Origin: CAZCJU01 sp964498965 | GTDB lineage: Bacteria; Bacillota; Clostridia; Oscillospirales; CAG-272 | Assembly (NCBI GenBank): GCA_964498965.1 | Contig: CAZCJU010000017.1 | Location: forward strand, 1-27,457 | Reading direction: 5' to 3' | DNA: 27,457 bases | Shown: positions 8,377 through 15,399 of the stretch, piece after piece | Numbering within the stretch: position 1 is the stretch's first letter | Layout of the letters: every line of letters starts with the position of its first letter | Notes under the pieces: model-generated | Seen by the model: only the letters and a program-made list of their open reading frames with translations | The model's database searches: none | Told to the model about the DNA's origin: nothing | Program-made: the position numbers and the translations under genes

Positions 8377-8852
8377 TCGTCCTTTTCGCTGTTTTCTTCT
8401 TTTTTAAGAGAATCTCTTATCTCGCGAAGCAGCAAAATATCCTCGGGTACTTCGGGTTCCTTGGGTTGTTCCTCCGCTTTAGGCTCGTCCTTTTTTGTCA
8501 AGGCTTCAAGCTTTTGACGCGATTTAACTATGGCTCTGAGCATTACGAAAATGCAGAACGCAACGATGAGAAAATCTATCACGGTCTGTATAAACGTACC
8601 GTAATTGAGTGTGACCGCTTCCTTTACGACCTCGCCCGCCTCGTTAAGCTCTTCATTGCTCAGTACAAGTTTCAGCTCGGTGAAATTCATATCGCCGAGC
8701 AGCTTTCCTATCGGCGGCATTATTATATCGTTTACGAGCGAGCTTACTATCTTGCTGAACGCCCCGCCGATAACCACACCGACTGCCATATCCAGTATAT
8801 TCCCTTTTGATATAAACGCCTTGAAGTCCTTAAAAAACGTACTCTTAGCCAT
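8373..8852 (-). CDS. mscL: large-conductance mechanosensitive channel MscL
   Basis: MscL is a pentameric membrane pore that opens under hypo-osmotic tension and releases solutes. The 159-residue protein starts at 8852, where GGGAG lies 7 nt upstream inside the end of alaS. The N-terminal helix and TM1 carry the family signature (KGNILDMAVGVVIGGAF, then DIIMPPIG). A periplasmic-type loop follows, then TM2 (about residues 85-110). The tail is long, charged and helical and rich in K, E and P. Two bases separate it from the alaS stop, and its own stop overlaps the HIT start. Confidence 0.96.
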   Translation of the reverse strand: MAKSTFFKDFKAFISKGNILDMAVGVVIGGAFSKIVSSLVNDIIMPPIGKLLGDMNFTELKLVLSNEELNEAGEVVKEAVTLNYGTFIQTVIDFLIVAFCIFVMLRAIVKSRQKLEALTKKDEPKAEEQPKEPEVPEDILLLREIRDSLKKEENSEKDE

Positions 8853-8854
8853 GT

Positions 8855-11497
8855 TTACGCTCCCCATTTGCCCAAAATTTCTTCTGCCGCACCGAGTGCC
8901 TGTGCTATCTTATCGGCATTTTTGATTCCCGCCGTTGCCGAATCGGGACGACCGCCACCGCCGCCGCCGCACATTGTCGCAAGCTCTTTGACAAGCTTAC
9001 CGGCATTTGCTCCGTTCCTAACGGCGTTTGCTCCTGCCGCCGCAACAAAATTGCACCTTCCGTCGCAATTTACCGAGATCACAACAACGCAATCGGGGTC
9101 TGCGGATTTTATTCTGTCACACACTGCTCTCGCACCGTCTACACTTACCTGTTCGGTCTGTGCCGTCACGAGTCTGAATTTTCCGACCGTAACGCTTTGC
9201 TTGCCTATATCCGACGTCTTAAGTTCCGCAAGCTTCGCTCTGCATTGCTCCGCTTCCGCCTTTGCCGCTTTAAGCTCGGCTTGAAGCTGTGCCGCTTTTT
9301 TGTCTATCTCCGACAGATTACCCGATTTAAGCTCTCTCGCCGTATCGGCAATAAGCTTGTCCTTGGCGTAAATCAGCTCCATAACGCCCTCGCCCGTCGT
9401 TCCCTCTATTCTTCTCACACCCGAGGCTACGCTCGATTCGGAAATTATCTTAAACATTCCCGCTTTTGCCGTATTGTCGAGGTGCGTACCTCCGCAAAGC
9501 TCAGCGGAAAAATCGCCCATTTTAACAAGACGTACTACATCGCCGTATTTTTCCCCGAACAGTGCCATCGCTCCGGCTTTTCTGGCTTCATCTATAGTCG
9601 TTTCCGTCGTTACGATGTCCTGACCCTTTAATATTTCTTCGTTTACAAGTCTTTCGACTTCGTAAAGCTCCTCGCGTGTCGGAGCGGAATAATGGGTGAA
9701 ATCGAAACGTACACGCTCCGCATCGACGTACGATCCCGCCTGCTCCACGTGCTTTCCGAGGACACGACGAAGTGCGGCTTGAAGCATATGTGCCGCCGAG
9801 TGATTGCGTCTTACGGCAGTGCGTCTTTCGGCATCGATCCGTGCATTTACCGTATCGCCCGCCGAAAACGCTCCCTCGACCGAGCAGATGTGGAAGTAAA
9901 CTCCGCTTTTCGTCTTTTTCGTGTCGAGGACTTTGAGTACAGCTCCGTCTTTCGATATAATTCCCGTGTCGCCGACCTGACCGCCGCCCTCGCCGTAGAA
10001 CGGTGTTTTTTCAAGCACGGCTATGACCTTGCCCTCCGAACACACGGGGACAAGCTCGTTAGTTTCCGGGTCCACAAGTGCTATTATCTCGGTTTTTACA
10101 CTGTTTTGCGTATATCCGCAAAATTCGGTTTTTTTCATCGTATCGATGAGTGCGAATGCATCCTCGCTCCAGCCGAAGTCGCCCAGTTGCTCTCTTGCGG
10201 CTCTCGCACGTGTTTTTTGCTCGTTCATAAGCTCGGCAAAGCCGTTTTCATCGACCTTAAGTCCGCATTCGGAGGCTATCTCCCTCGTCAGATCGAGCGG
10301 GAAGCCCAAGGTATCGCTCAGCATAAACACGTCGTCGCCCGCCAAAATGTCCTTGCCCGATGCCTTCGTTTGCTCAATAATGGCATCGAGAACATCGGTT
10401 CCTTTATCTATCGTTTTTGCGAATTTTTCTTCTTCTATCGAAATTATTTTCTTTATGTAATCGAGTTTTTCGGTAAGCTCGGGGTACTCCGTAATGTTTT
10501 CGCGTGCGACTACGGGGACAATATCGGCAAGGAACGTACCTTTTATTCCGAGCAATCTTCCGTGACGTGCGGCACGACGCAAAAGTCTGCGGAGGACATA
10601 GCCGCGTCCTTCGTTCGAAGGTATAACGCCGTCGGCCACAAGGAAAACGGTGCTTCGGATGTGGTCGGTAATGACACGCAGTGAAACGTCGGTCTTTTCG
10701 CCCGCTCCGTACTCGATACCGGCTTTATCGATTATCGCTTTCATTATGTTGCGAACGGTATCGACCTCGAAAAGGTTATCGACGCCTTGCATTATGCAGG
10801 CAAGACGCTCAAGACCCATACCGGTATCTATGTTCGGCTTTGCAAGCGGCGTGTAGTTGCCCTCGCCGTCGCCGTCGAACTGAGTGAATACGAGATTCCA
10901 AAATTCGATATATCTGTCGCAATCGCATCCGACACCGCAGTCGGGCGAACCGCAACCGTACTTTTCGCCTCTGTCGAAATATATTTCCGAGCAAGGACCG
11001 CAGGGACCGGAGCCTATTTCCCAGAAGTTATCGTCCTTACCGAGCCTTACTATATGCTCGGGATCCACGCCGACTTTTTTTGTCCAGATATCGAACGCTT
11101 CGTCATCGTCTTGATATATCGTGACCCAAAGTCTTTCCTCGGGCAGTTTTACCACTTCGGTACAAAACTCCCATGCCCACGCCGTAGCTTCGTTCTTGAA
11201 ATAATCTCCGAACGAAAAGTTTCCGAGCATTTCGAAGAATGTACCGTGACGTGCGGTTTTACCGACACGCTCTATATCGGGTGTTCTTATACATTTTTGG
11301 CACGTTGTCATTCTGTGCCTCGGCGGTTCTTCCTCGCCCGTAAAGAATTTTTTCAGCGGAGCCATTCCCGCATTTATAAGCAGGAGCGACTTATCGCCTG
11401 CGGGAACGAGCGGATAGCTCTTATGACGCAGGTGACCCTTGCTTTCGAAAAAGCTCAGGTACATTTCACGCAGATCGTTTAACGATGTCCATTCCAT
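8855..11497 (-). CDS. alaS: alanyl-tRNA synthetase
   Basis: This 880-residue class II synthetase charges tRNA-Ala. The start at 11497 has GGGAG 8 nt upstream and gives the usual MEWTSLNDLRE N-terminus. Class II motif 2 (TFFEMLGNFSFGDYF) and motif 3 (DTGMGLERL) are clear. The editing domain that clears mischarged Ser and Gly is intact: H566-x3-H570 and C668-GGT-H672. The C-Ala domain ends in a glycine run followed by RPDSATAG. Length and domain order are normal. It heads the alaS-mscL-HIT operon behind the promoter at 11567-11595. The 5' leader is only about 60 nt, with two small hairpins (11515-11531, 11537-11552) and no room for a T-box. Confidence 0.97.
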   Translation of the reverse strand: MEWTSLNDLREMYLSFFESKGHLRHKSYPLVPAGDKSLLLINAGMAPLKKFFTGEEEPPRHRMTTCQKCIRTPDIERVGKTARHGTFFEMLGNFSFGDYFKNEATAWAWEFCTEVVKLPEERLWVTIYQDDDEAFDIWTKKVGVDPEHIVRLGKDDNFWEIGSGPCGPCSEIYFDRGEKYGCGSPDCGVGCDCDRYIEFWNLVFTQFDGDGEGNYTPLAKPNIDTGMGLERLACIMQGVDNLFEVDTVRNIMKAIIDKAGIEYGAGEKTDVSLRVITDHIRSTVFLVADGVIPSNEGRGYVLRRLLRRAARHGRLLGIKGTFLADIVPVVARENITEYPELTEKLDYIKKIISIEEEKFAKTIDKGTDVLDAIIEQTKASGKDILAGDDVFMLSDTLGFPLDLTREIASECGLKVDENGFAELMNEQKTRARAAREQLGDFGWSEDAFALIDTMKKTEFCGYTQNSVKTEIIALVDPETNELVPVCSEGKVIAVLEKTPFYGEGGGQVGDTGIISKDGAVLKVLDTKKTKSGVYFHICSVEGAFSAGDTVNARIDAERRTAVRRNHSAAHMLQAALRRVLGKHVEQAGSYVDAERVRFDFTHYSAPTREELYEVERLVNEEILKGQDIVTTETTIDEARKAGAMALFGEKYGDVVRLVKMGDFSAELCGGTHLDNTAKAGMFKIISESSVASGVRRIEGTTGEGVMELIYAKDKLIADTARELKSGNLSEIDKKAAQLQAELKAAKAEAEQCRAKLAELKTSDIGKQSVTVGKFRLVTAQTEQVSVDGARAVCDRIKSADPDCVVVISVNCDGRCNFVAAAGANAVRNGANAGKLVKELATMCGGGGGGRPDSATAGIKNADKIAQALGAAEEILGKWGA

Positions 11498-11566
11498 TTT
11501 AATTTCTCCCGATCTCGGCAATTCAAGCCGAAATACCAATATTTTAATATTGCTTTTTTCTTTCGA

Positions 11567-11595
11567 ATTGTATCACACTTTTCTTCTTTTTTCAA
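11567..11595 (-). promoter_or_regulatory. alaS operon promoter
   Basis: On the minus strand TTGAAA (11595-11590), a 17-bp spacer and TACAAT (11572-11567) line up. TGA before the -10 makes it an extended -10. Start of transcription is expected near 11560. Confidence 0.8.
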
Positions 11596-11743
11596 TACGT
11601 ATATGCAACTTTTTTGAAAAATTGCCCGAAGCGAGTGTGCTTGCTCCCGTCTTGCCGTTCGTTTGACGATTTGACAGCCGACGTTTTGCTTTTTTCACGC
11701 CATATTCGAACTCGCCCGTGCGAAATTTGCGAAAAAATATGCA

Positions 11744-12277
11744 TTACAGCTCGACATACGTCGGATTATGATGCATTGCGGGAATTATTTTCTCGATAAG
11801 TTCGTTCGTTTTCAATTTCAGGCTCGACGTGTTCACGCACGGGTGAACGCCTATAAAATCGTCCTTTACGACATCTCGGTCTATCAAAAGCCGGACCTTG
11901 TTTTCCTTATCGTTCATAAGTCCGAGGACGCTGAGCGAGCCGGGGGTTATATCGAGATATTTTTCCATATCACCGCCGTCCGCAAACGACAATCGTGCGG
12001 TACCGATCTGTGCCGACAGTTCTTTAGTCTTGAACGGCTTTTCCCCCGAGATCAGGAGCAGATAAAAATCCGTTCCCTGTCTGTTTCGCAAAAACAGGTT
12101 CTTGCACATTTTCACATTCAATACGTCGTCTATCTCCCGACACGCCTCCATCGTCATTGCCGCTTCATGATCGACACGTTCGTAAAATACGCCGAGCGAA
12201 TCGAGAAGCTCGTAAGCTCTCAGTTCTTTTTCGGCCCTTTTCTCCGTACTCTGCGGCCTGCCTTTGCAGATCGTCAT
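11744..12277 (-). CDS. prolyl-tRNA editing protein (YbaK/ProX-type deacylase)
   Basis: This 177-residue protein belongs to the YbaK/PrdX superfamily of trans-editing domains, which hydrolyse mischarged Ala-tRNA-Pro or Cys-tRNA-Pro. Recognisable blocks are the H-x-A-A-MTMEA stretch near residue 37, the conserved lysine in KNLFLRN, LSFADGGDMEKYLDITPGS, LGLMND and the C-terminal HPCVNTSSLKL. That last block is more typical of PrdX/ProXp-ala than of YbaK proper, so Ala-tRNA-Pro is the likelier substrate (inference). The ATG overlaps the TGA of the phosphatase gene as ATGA, and AGAGGG lies 9 nt upstream. It is the last gene of its operon. Confidence 0.85.
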   Translation of the reverse strand: MTICKGRPQSTEKRAEKELRAYELLDSLGVFYERVDHEAAMTMEACREIDDVLNVKMCKNLFLRNRQGTDFYLLLISGEKPFKTKELSAQIGTARLSFADGGDMEKYLDITPGSLSVLGLMNDKENKVRLLIDRDVVKDDFIGVHPCVNTSSLKLKTNELIEKIIPAMHHNPTYVEL

Positions 12278-12741
12278 TTTACTTTTCCCTCTTGTACGAG
12301 CTTTTCGTATAACGCCGTGCAGCCCTCGTAAATATCATTGTACGCCGTATTAAAGCTTCTTGTATACCACGGGTCTGCGACCTCGCCTCCGTGAGGCGTA
12401 AAATCCATCAGGCGGCAGATCTTATCTTTTTTATCTTCGCCCAAAATCTCTTTCATACGTCCGATATTGTCGTTGTCCATTCCGACGAACATATCGTATT
12501 TATCGCCGTCGGAGTGCTTCAGCTGTACGGCGTGTTTTCCGTCGCACGATATTCCGTGTCGTGCCAGCTCCGCTCTTGCGTTCGGGTACACGGGATTTCC
12601 GACTTCCTCCGAGCTTGTGGCACTCGACGAGATCAGCACATCGTTTTTCTTGCCGTTTTTTTCGACAATACTCTTAAAAACGAATTCCGCCATCGGACTG
12701 CGGCAAATATTACCGTAGCAAACAAACATTATTTTTATCAT
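12274..12741 (-). CDS. low-molecular-weight protein tyrosine phosphatase
   Basis: This 155-residue cytosolic phosphatase carries the family P-loop at the N-terminus, C8-YGNIC-R14-S15 (nucleophile Cys8, phosphate-binding Arg14). The general-acid loop DPWYT lies in the last third. In Firmicutes such enzymes act on phosphotyrosine or phosphoarginine; McsB-linked arginine phosphatases usually have a Thr in the loop where this one has Ile12, so tyrosine specificity is favoured (inference). AGGG lies 6 nt before the ATG. It starts 16 bases after the MATE gene and is coupled to the editing protein gene. Confidence 0.92.
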   Translation of the reverse strand: MIKIMFVCYGNICRSPMAEFVFKSIVEKNGKKNDVLISSSATSSEEVGNPVYPNARAELARHGISCDGKHAVQLKHSDGDKYDMFVGMDNDNIGRMKEILGEDKKDKICRLMDFTPHGGEVADPWYTRSFNTAYNDIYEGCTALYEKLVQEGKVK

Positions 12742-12757
12742 ATCGCACCCTAAAGCA

Positions 12758-14101
12758 TTAAAAATATCGGTATTTCTTTCTCTTTACGACTAAGAACACC
12801 GCACTGAACACAACCGCCATGATCTCGGCAACGACAATGGAATACCATACGCCGTCGATTCCCCATATCTGCGGTAAAAGCATGACAGCTGCGGTCTGAA
12901 ACACGAGTGTACGCAAAAACGATATCAAAGCCGACGTAACGCCGTCGTTCAATGCCGTAAAAAAGCCCGACGAGAATATCGCAAAGCCCATAAATGCGAA
13001 GCACAGCGAAAATATTCTGAAGCCCGAAACGGTAAGCTTCATAAGCTCGACATCGTAGCCGACGAATATTTTCGCAAGCGGATAAGCGAGAACCTCGGCA
13101 CTTGCTATCATCGCACAGCCGAAAACGCCTATCATTATCAGGCTTTTCTTCAACAAGCCCTTAAGTTCCGGATAATTTTCCGCACCGTGGTGGTATCCGA
13201 TAACGGGAGCGGTGCCTATTGAATATCCCATAAATGCGGCGGCAAATATCATACTTACGTACATCATTACGCCGTAAGCCGCAACGCCGTCCTCCTGTGC
13301 ATACGTCATCAACTGTACATTGTACAGCATTCCGACAACGCTCATTGAAATGTTGCTCATAAATTCGGATGAGCCGTTCGTGCAGGCATGGAGTATCGCT
13401 TTTCCGTCAAAGGACGTTTGTCCCAATTTAAGAATGCTGCCGTTTTTGCGTCCGAAATAAAATATCGGAACGATACCGCCGACGATTTGGCTGAGTGCCG
13501 TAGCAACGGCGGCTCCGGCAAGCTTCCATTCTTTCGGCAAAAGGATAACGAGTACGGCATCCATTATGATGTTTGTAACGCCCGCCGACACGGTGACAAG
13601 CAGTCCGAGCTTCGGTTTTTCGGCGGTAACGAAAAACGACTGAAACATAAGTTGCAGCACGTTAAACGGCAAAACGCAAAGTATGATGCGGGCGTACTGG
13701 ACCGCATATTTCAGCATTGCGTCATCTGCACCGAGAAGAATTGCGATCGGTTCGGCAAAGACGATGCCGAGTACGGCAAGCAGTACGCTTATACCGGCGG
13801 CGACGTAAACGAAAAGCGAAAAATATCCGTTCGCCTTTTTCGGCTCGCCCTCGCCGAATGTCTTTGCGACTATCGCCGAGCCGCCCGTACCGAACATCAA
13901 GCCGACCGTTGACAGTATCATCAAAAACGGCATTATGAGATTTATTGCCGCAAAGGGCGTTTTTCCCGCAAAATTCGAAACGAAAAATCCGTCAACGACG
14001 CTGTAGATCGAAGCGAATATCATCATGCTTATCGACGGAAGCGTAAAACGGATCAGTCGGCTGTATGTAAAATGATCCGACAGCTGTATTTGTTTTTTCA
14101 T
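12758..14101 (-). CDS. MATE-family multidrug/Na+ antiporter
   Basis: This is a 447-residue integral membrane exporter with about 12 hydrophobic segments in two matching halves, of the MepA-like MATE group. These use Na+ or H+ gradients to expel cationic compounds. The start at 14101 is chosen because GGGAG lies 6 nt upstream and because it gives an ATGA overlap with the preceding kinase gene. The first helix region carries PSISMMIFASIYSVVDGFFV, the usual MATE TM1 text. A cytoplasmic basic tail (KRKKYRYF) ends the protein. No regulator gene is adjacent. Confidence 0.93.
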   Translation of the reverse strand: MKKQIQLSDHFTYSRLIRFTLPSISMMIFASIYSVVDGFFVSNFAGKTPFAAINLIMPFLMILSTVGLMFGTGGSAIVAKTFGEGEPKKANGYFSLFVYVAAGISVLLAVLGIVFAEPIAILLGADDAMLKYAVQYARIILCVLPFNVLQLMFQSFFVTAEKPKLGLLVTVSAGVTNIIMDAVLVILLPKEWKLAGAAVATALSQIVGGIVPIFYFGRKNGSILKLGQTSFDGKAILHACTNGSSEFMSNISMSVVGMLYNVQLMTYAQEDGVAAYGVMMYVSMIFAAAFMGYSIGTAPVIGYHHGAENYPELKGLLKKSLIMIGVFGCAMIASAEVLAYPLAKIFVGYDVELMKLTVSGFRIFSLCFAFMGFAIFSSGFFTALNDGVTSALISFLRTLVFQTAAVMLLPQIWGIDGVWYSIVVAEIMAVVFSAVFLVVKRKKYRYF

Positions 14102-14718
14102 TGTCCTCTCCCGAACCACGCTTCGGCGAAATCACCGACAGCGGGTATCAACTCCTTTATGTTCCAACCCGTCGTGTTCACCGTGAGCTGATATGCTCCC
14201 CGTTCTCCCCACTCGGATTCCGTGATTATCTCCCTTGTTTCCCTGCGTACTTTGTCTATCTGCTTCATTTTACGTAGCATTTCCTTTTCCGAAAGCTTTT
14301 CGCCGTCGGATGCACGACGCATACAGCGATCGAGCTTCGCCTCCGTGCTTGCACACACGAAAATGTTGAACGGCTCGTATTTGCGGAGAATAACATCGGC
14401 ATTTCTGCCGACTATTACAAGATCCTTGCCCAACAAAGCGATGTCCTCGATGACCTTTTTCTGTTGCAACAACAATTTTGCCTTGGACGCTTGGTCATAT
14501 ATCGATGAGGTAAACGTGCAACCGAAGCTTACCGCATGATTTTTCCAGCCGTGGTTTCCGAGTGCGTTTTCTACGTAATTTGCGTCCATTCCGCTTTTTT
14601 CCGCAACCATGGTAATTATCTCGCTGTCATAATAATCACAATCGAAATAGTCTGCCAAACGCTTTCCCAGTTCGCGTCCGCCGCTGCCGAATTCACGACT
14701 TACCGTAATGATCCTCAT
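14098..14718 (-). CDS. cytidylate-kinase-like P-loop protein
   Basis: This 206-residue protein belongs to the cytidylate kinase-like family (AAK6 type, Pfam PF13189). The start at 14718 has AAAGGA 6 nt upstream; the longer frame has no such site. The nucleotide-binding loop is SREFGSGGRELG (7-18). A YYDSEI segment follows, then VIVGRNADVILRK and the lid-like arginines in DRCMRRAS. True CMP kinase is usually about 220 residues with a GPAGSGKST-type loop, so this is a relative of unproven substrate, often found next to transport genes in Clostridia. It is the first gene of the operon leading to MATE, phosphatase and editing protein. Confidence 0.85.
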   Translation of the reverse strand: MRIITVSREFGSGGRELGKRLADYFDCDYYDSEIITMVAEKSGMDANYVENALGNHGWKNHAVSFGCTFTSSIYDQASKAKLLLQQKKVIEDIALLGKDLVIVGRNADVILRKYEPFNIFVCASTEAKLDRCMRRASDGEKLSEKEMLRKMKQIDKVRRETREIITESEWGERGAYQLTVNTTGWNIKELIPAVGDFAEAWFGRGQ

Positions 14719-14796
14719 ATGATTTCCTTTCGTTTTCGCCGCATACGTACGGCGTATTCGTTCCATATAGCCCATTTTTAAAAGTTATACCTATTT

Positions 14797-14825
14797 ATTG
14801 TAGTACATTCTTGCAATTATGTCAA
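14797..14825 (-). promoter_or_regulatory. promoter of the kinase-MATE-phosphatase operon
   Basis: On the minus strand TTGACA (14825-14820), a 17-bp spacer and TACAAT (14802-14797) form a near-consensus sigma-A promoter. Transcription would begin near 14790, giving a leader of about 70 nt. Confidence 0.85.
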
Positions 14826-14875
14826 GTCGGTTTACAAAAAAGATACATACACCTTACCGTTTGTTTTCCGTCGCA

Positions 14876-14900
14876 GTTCGAACACTGTTTGTGTTCGAAC
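14876..14900. promoter_or_regulatory. perfect 10-bp inverted repeat between divergent promoters
   Basis: GTTCGAACAC (14876-14885) and its exact complement (14891-14900) flank a 5-nt loop. It sits about 50 bp from each of two divergent promoters (kinase operon and tRNA-Leu). There is no T-tract. It could be an operator for a dimeric regulator; the partner is unknown. Confidence 0.4.
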
Positions 14901-14955
14901 ATATTCGAGGATATTCGGAATTTTCAAAAAATTTTTATAAAATCGAGAAAAACAC

Positions 14956-14984
14956 TTGCAAAATCTCAAAAAGTGTGATATAAT
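14956..14984 (+). promoter_or_regulatory. tRNA-Leu promoter
   Basis: TTGCAA (14956-14961), a 17-bp spacer and a perfect TATAAT (14979-14984) preceded by TGA. The expected start is about 5 nt upstream of the mature tRNA. Confidence 0.9.
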
Positions 14985-14995
14985 ACGGAAAGCGT

Positions 14996-15082
14996 GCCGG
15001 TGTGATGGAATTGGTAGACGTGCCGGACTCAAAATCCGGTGGTAGCGATACCGTGCGGGTTCGACCCCCGCCACCGGCACCA
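14996..15082 (+). tRNA. tRNA-Leu (CAA anticodon)
   Basis: The acceptor stem GCCGGTG pairs perfectly with CACCGGC (15072-15078), followed by A73 and an encoded CCA. The anticodon stem CCGGA/TCCGG encloses the loop CTCAAAA, giving anticodon CAA for UUG codons. The long variable arm GGTA-GCGA-TACC marks it as a class II tRNA, and the T-arm is GCGGG-TTCGACC-CCCGC. It is a single-gene unit with its own promoter and terminator. Confidence 0.97.
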
Positions 15083-15087
15083 AAAGT

Positions 15088-15113
15088 AAAAGCAGTCCAC
15101 AGGACTGCTTTTT
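15088..15113 (+). terminator. tRNA-Leu terminator
   Basis: An 11-bp stem AAAAGCAGTCC/GGACTGCTTTT with a 3-nt loop ends in TTTTT, five bases after the CCA end. Confidence 0.93.
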
Positions 15114-15123
15114 CGTTTTCGAA

Positions 15124-15282
15124 ACGATGTGTTCCGCAAGCGAAAGCGATGACACTTCGTGCATGATGACGGCTTCGCCTTGTGATACACCCTTCGGACG
15201 TGTAACGGAACACGTCGCATCATCGCAATGGGCAGGAGCAATATCACTGTGCGATAGTGCTGCAACTTGCCCATAAGGGCAA
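15124..15282. repeat. composite palindromic intergenic element
   Basis: A 12-bp outer stem (15125-15136 with 15206-15217, one G-T pair) encloses a string of mini-hairpins with TTC-type loops: CACTTCGTG, GGCTTCGCC and ACACC/GGacGTGT. These are separated by ATGATGAC-like and TGTGAT spacers. A second part has TGGGCA (15229-15234) able to pair with TGCCCA (15268-15273), enclosing CACT/AGTG, while TTGCCC (15267-15272) can instead pair with GGGCAA (15277-15282). The design resembles interspersed palindromic elements of Clostridia genomes; I cannot test copy number here. It ends just before the GH127 promoter. Confidence 0.6.
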
Positions 15283-15290
15283 ACTCGCTC

Positions 15291-15319
15291 TTTACAAATC
15301 CTCGAATTTATGCTATAAT
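15291..15319 (+). promoter_or_regulatory. GH127 gene promoter
   Basis: TTTACA (15291-15296), a 17-bp spacer and a perfect TATAAT (15314-15319) with TGC before it (extended -10). The leader of about 75 nt holds a 7-bp hairpin AACGAAA/TTTCGTT just after the start. Confidence 0.85.
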
Positions 15320-15399
15320 AAAAAGGCAGTAAAAAACGAAAAATTTCGTTTGCGAAGTCGTTAAAACGATTCATTGTTTTACACAGGGAGAAATAATTT

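Noticed and set aside
11498..11743. T-box leader upstream of alaS
   Set aside because: The predicted transcript leader is about 60 nt, with no specifier stem or antiterminator sequence; only two small hairpins are seen.
14876..14900. LexA/DinR SOS box
   Set aside because: The dyad contains CGAAC and GTTCG, but not with the four-base spacing of the Gram-positive SOS box, so I left it as an unassigned operator candidate.
15267..15282. TTGCCC-ATAA-GGGCAA as a terminator
   Set aside because: No T-tract follows; the tRNA already has a strong terminator further upstream.
14832..15374. A 180-codon minus-strand open frame with two shorter companions
   Set aside because: It runs antisense across the tRNA-Leu gene, its promoter and terminator. 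It is the well-known artefact of translating a leucine tRNA backwards, with no ribosome binding site.
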